From Deinococcus radiotolerans (GTDB lineage Bacteria; Deinococcota; Deinococci; Deinococcales; Deinococcaceae): 64,000 nucleotides of DNA. Below the pieces are notes generated by a model. It saw only the letters and a program-made list of their open reading frames with translations, did no database searches and was not told the DNA's origin. The translations under genes and the position numbers were made by a program. This document shows positions 61,679-64,000 of this stretch, one piece after another (the first letter of the stretch is position 1; each line of letters opens with the position of its first letter). Location of the stretch: contig NZ_BMPE01000002.1 in the NCBI RefSeq assembly GCF_014647435.1, positions 186,001-250,000 of the forward strand, read 5' to 3'.

Positions 61679-62896
61679 TCAGCGGCGCGGGTTGGCGAGT
61701 TCCTGCATGTCCTTCTCGGCGGTGCGGAAGTCCGTTTCGATCAGTTTGCCGCTCTTCACGTAGCGGAACTTCACCTGATCGCCCGGCTGCAGGTCCATGT
61801 CTTTCCCGTCGGCCAGCGGGCCGAAGGCAGTCACGACGGCCTTGCCGTTGAAGGTCAGGGCGGCATTCACGGTCCCGCCAATCTTGTCCAGGGCGTTGGG
61901 GGCGCTCATGGCCTTCTCGCTGAATTCCAGGTTGCTCAGGTCGCGCAGGTACACGTTCAGTTCGGTCTTGTGGCTGGGGATGTCCAGCATGCCGGTTAGG
62001 TCGGCGCGGGTGGGCGTGAACGTGAACGCGTTGCCACAGCGGTCGCTGGTGGTGCCGGTCACGTTCAGTTTCATGCTGGCCGCCACCTTCTCCCTGGTGG
62101 TCGCGTACAGCGCCGAGCCGCTGAGCAGCACGTCCTTCTCGGTCCAGGCGTACGTCAGGTCCAGTTTGGCGGGGGCGTTCGTCTCGCGGCCCGCCCAGCC
62201 GCTGAGGGTCAGCGCGGTGGGACCGGCGGTGTTCAGGCAGTCGCCGGGCGTCATGCTGAACTTCAGGCCTGCCACGGTCTTCCCGGAGACGGTGACGCTG
62301 CCGGTTGCGTTGGTCGGCACTTCCTGCTGAAGGGGGAGCACCTGCCCGGTGTTGGAGTCGTACGTGTACCCGTTGTTCACCCAGACGGTCGGGGCGCCAC
62401 CGACCTTCCAGCTGGTCTCGATGCGCACGCCGGATTGCTCGTCGATCTGCACGTAGCCGTCCCTGGGCAGCTCGGAGTACTGGTAGCCGCCGTTGCGGGT
62501 ATATGTGTGCGTGCCGGTGGCCAAGGCTTCCTGCACGGCGGCCATGGCCTGCGTGGTCACGCGCCCATGGCCGCCGAGGCCCTGCACGAAGGTCTTCCCG
62601 AACGATGCGGCGCCGCTCAGGTCCAGGCTGTTCGGGCGGACGGGCGCGCTGCCCATGCCAAGCAGCCCCAGCAGGGGTTTGAGGTCGGCGTCCATGTTCG
62701 GGCTGTTCGGGTCGGTCATGGCGACCAGCTGCTTGGCGGCGCTCTGGGCGGTGCCCATCACGTCCTGCACGTCTAGGCTCTGACCCACGACGGGGGCAGC
62801 GGGTTCCGTCTGGGCAGGGTTGGTGGGCGTGGGCGTGGGTTTGCACGCGGCGAGGAGCAGGGTCGTGACGGTCAGCAGGGCAGTGGTGCGTTTCAC
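61679..62896 (-). CDS. Hypothetical lipoprotein
   Basis: A 405-residue protein with a lipoprotein signal (LLAAC, Cys18) followed by a Pro/Thr-rich linker. The mature part is beta-rich with Thr/Gly/Asn and no recognised domain; two cysteines near 226 and 295 could pair. The lipobox and following KPTPTP segment resemble the start of the S33 lipoprotein at 18729, which suggests common signal-peptide usage rather than common function. GTG start with AAGGTGA upstream. Confidence 0.75.
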   Translation of the reverse strand: MKRTTALLTVTTLLLAACKPTPTPTNPAQTEPAAPVVGQSLDVQDVMGTAQSAAKQLVAMTDPNSPNMDADLKPLLGLLGMGSAPVRPNSLDLSGAASFGKTFVQGLGGHGRVTTQAMAAVQEALATGTHTYTRNGGYQYSELPRDGYVQIDEQSGVRIETSWKVGGAPTVWVNNGYTYDSNTGQVLPLQQEVPTNATGSVTVSGKTVAGLKFSMTPGDCLNTAGPTALTLSGWAGRETNAPAKLDLTYAWTEKDVLLSGSALYATTREKVAASMKLNVTGTTSDRCGNAFTFTPTRADLTGMLDIPSHKTELNVYLRDLSNLEFSEKAMSAPNALDKIGGTVNAALTFNGKAVVTAFGPLADGKDMDLQPGDQVKFRYVKSGKLIETDFRTAEKDMQELANPRR

Positions 62897-63020
62897 ACCG
62901 TCACCTTAAGGAACCTTCATTCGTCTGTCGTCCGCAGGTGACGCACCCCCCCAGCCGGGGTATCCAGGCAGGTCGGACATGGCCCGCGCGTGCCCGGGCG
63001 GCGCGGCGTAGCGTGAGGGC

Positions 63021-64000
63021 ATGAGCGACACGCCCGCCGACACCATGCACCCCGAGGGGTGGACGTACGAAACGACTGCCGTGCAGAGCAGCATTCCGCG
63101 GGGGCTGGGGCAGACCATCGGCTTCCCGATCCACGCTGCGGCCGCGTTCCAGTTCGACACGCTGGAGGAGGCGCAACTGGAATTCCAGCAGAACACCGGC
63201 CTGAGTTACGCCCGGTTGCAGAATCCCACCGTGCGCGCGCTGGAGGACCGCATCACGACCCTGGAGGGCGGCGCAGCGACGGTGGCAGTGGCCAGCGGGC
63301 AGGCGGCGACCCTCACCGCGATTCTCAGCGTGTGCCGCGCCGGGGATCACGTCGTGTCGGCCAGCAGCCTGTTCGGCGGGACGACCGGGATGCTCAGCAA
63401 CATCCTGCCGCTGATGGGCATCACGGTCACGCTGGTCGACAACACCCCGGACGCCGTCCGCGCCGCCATGCAGCCGAACACGCGGCTGGTGTGGGCGGAG
63501 ATGATCAGCAACCCCGCCGGGGACATCGCGGACATCCGCGCGTTCGCGGATATCGCCCACGAGCACGGGGCGCTGCTGGCGATCGACAACACCTGCGGCG
63601 GCGTGGGCTTCCTGTGCCGACCGCTGGAGCATGGCGCGGACATCGTCAGCCAATCCCTCACGAAGTGGGCGGGCGGGCACGGCAGCGTCCTGGGCGGCGC
63701 CGTGACCGTCGGGACCGGGCATGACCTGACCCACAATCCCATCTTCGCGGATGGCGGCGAGCAGAGCATCCTCAAGGTGCGGGGCGACGCGGCCCTCGCT
63801 TGGCGACAGCGTTGGTTCGGCGCGCACCAGCTGGGCATGACCCTCGCGCCGCACAGCGCGTTCCTGATCGCGCAGGGCCTGGAGACCCTCGCGCTGCGCC
63901 TGGAGCGCGAGAGTGCCACCGCCCTCGCCCTGGCACAGTGGCTTGAGGCGCACCCAAAGGTCGGGAAGGTCAGCTACCCCGGCCTGAGCAGCCACCCGCA
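63021..64000 (+). CDS. O-acetylhomoserine sulfhydrylase-like PLP enzyme (partial)
   Basis: The first 326 residues of a Cys/Met metabolism PLP enzyme; the window ends before the stop. The PLP Lys is in SLTKWAGGHGS (about 216), the Asp of cofactor binding in AIDNT, and the N-terminal YARLQNPTVRALEDRIT and VASGQAATLTAI blocks fit the MetY/CysD branch, which makes homocysteine from O-acetylhomoserine and sulfide. Cystathionine synthase/lyase activity cannot be excluded from the fragment. TAGCGT (63009-63014) is six bases before the ATG. Confidence 0.88.
   Translation, partial: MSDTPADTMHPEGWTYETTAVQSSIPRGLGQTIGFPIHAAAAFQFDTLEEAQLEFQQNTGLSYARLQNPTVRALEDRITTLEGGAATVAVASGQAATLTAILSVCRAGDHVVSASSLFGGTTGMLSNILPLMGITVTLVDNTPDAVRAAMQPNTRLVWAEMISNPAGDIADIRAFADIAHEHGALLAIDNTCGGVGFLCRPLEHGADIVSQSLTKWAGGHGSVLGGAVTVGTGHDLTHNPIFADGGEQSILKVRGDAALAWRQRWFGAHQLGMTLAPHSAFLIAQGLETLALRLERESATALALAQWLEAHPKVGKVSYPGLSSHP

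Overview
The window is a stretch of high-GC bacterial chromosome that fits the genus Deinococcus. The main pointers are a Dps1-type ferritin-like protein with a lysine-rich tail, a DR2241-type chelatase-like protein, a B. subtilis-type PurF, a glucose-type ABC binding protein, DinB-like and DIP1984-family proteins, and above all many genes whose start codon lies only 5-8 bases after a TAnnnT -10 box. That last pattern implies leaderless mRNAs, a known trait of this genus. The genus call is inference from gene content; I ran no search.

Layout. 1-600: the end of a short-chain dehydrogenase gene, a YwbE-like gene, and a possible structured RNA with a tRNA-like, CCA-terminated 3' end. 600-7050: purine genes on the minus strand, transcribed purC, purS, purQ, dinB-like, purL, purF, with a DUF559 nuclease gene flanked by inverted repeats sitting between purL and purF. 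7.4-18.5 kb: DR2241-like chelatase, EF-hand protein, M20 and S41 peptidases, DUF885 protein, aldo/keto reductase, diguanylate cyclase, rodA and minDE. 18.7-38.4 kb: secreted S33 hydrolase, rimO, zinc-ribbon protein, prepilin peptidase, aldehyde dehydrogenase plus mobA, DUF4385, dps, a metallo-beta-lactamase/MFS divergent pair, rarA, a membrane protein, a thioredoxin-like protein, DIP1984, mutS2, a second MFS gene and a greA-like gene. 38.6-45.1 kb: lysS, then a ROK repressor coupled to a sugar ABC transporter lacking its ATPase, with two palindromic operators upstream. 45.1-56.5 kb: GIY-YIG protein, NMN adenylyltransferase-Nudix fusion, secreted YbjN protein, DUF1206, mgsA, PP2C phosphatase, ridA, M32 and S9 peptidases, kptA, sirtuin and an NAD(P)-binding protein. 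56.7-60.8 kb: FMN riboswitch and ribD-ribE-ribBA-ribH, with a low-GC minus-strand orphan gene before ribH. 60.9-64 kb: creatininase family, lipoprotein, and a MetY-like gene cut by the window end.

How the genes work together. Two biosynthetic blocks are clear: IMP synthesis (purC, S, Q, L, F) and FMN-controlled riboflavin synthesis. The sugar block forms one translationally coupled unit with its own ROK regulator. Stress and maintenance functions (Dps, MutS2, RarA, RimO, GreA-like, RidA, KptA) are spread as single units. Convergent genes are repeatedly separated by long perfect hairpins, and divergent pairs share very short promoter regions.

Most interesting: (i) the DUF559 gene framed by near-identical inverted repeats, with related gene-free repeats elsewhere in the window; (ii) the tRNA-like RNA at the left end; (iii) the orphan gene inside the riboflavin operon; (iv) a textbook promoter followed within about ten bases by a strong terminator at 54.7 kb; (v) enzymes and regulators missing hallmark residues (zinc-less sirtuin and ROK repressor, lysine-less S41 protease).
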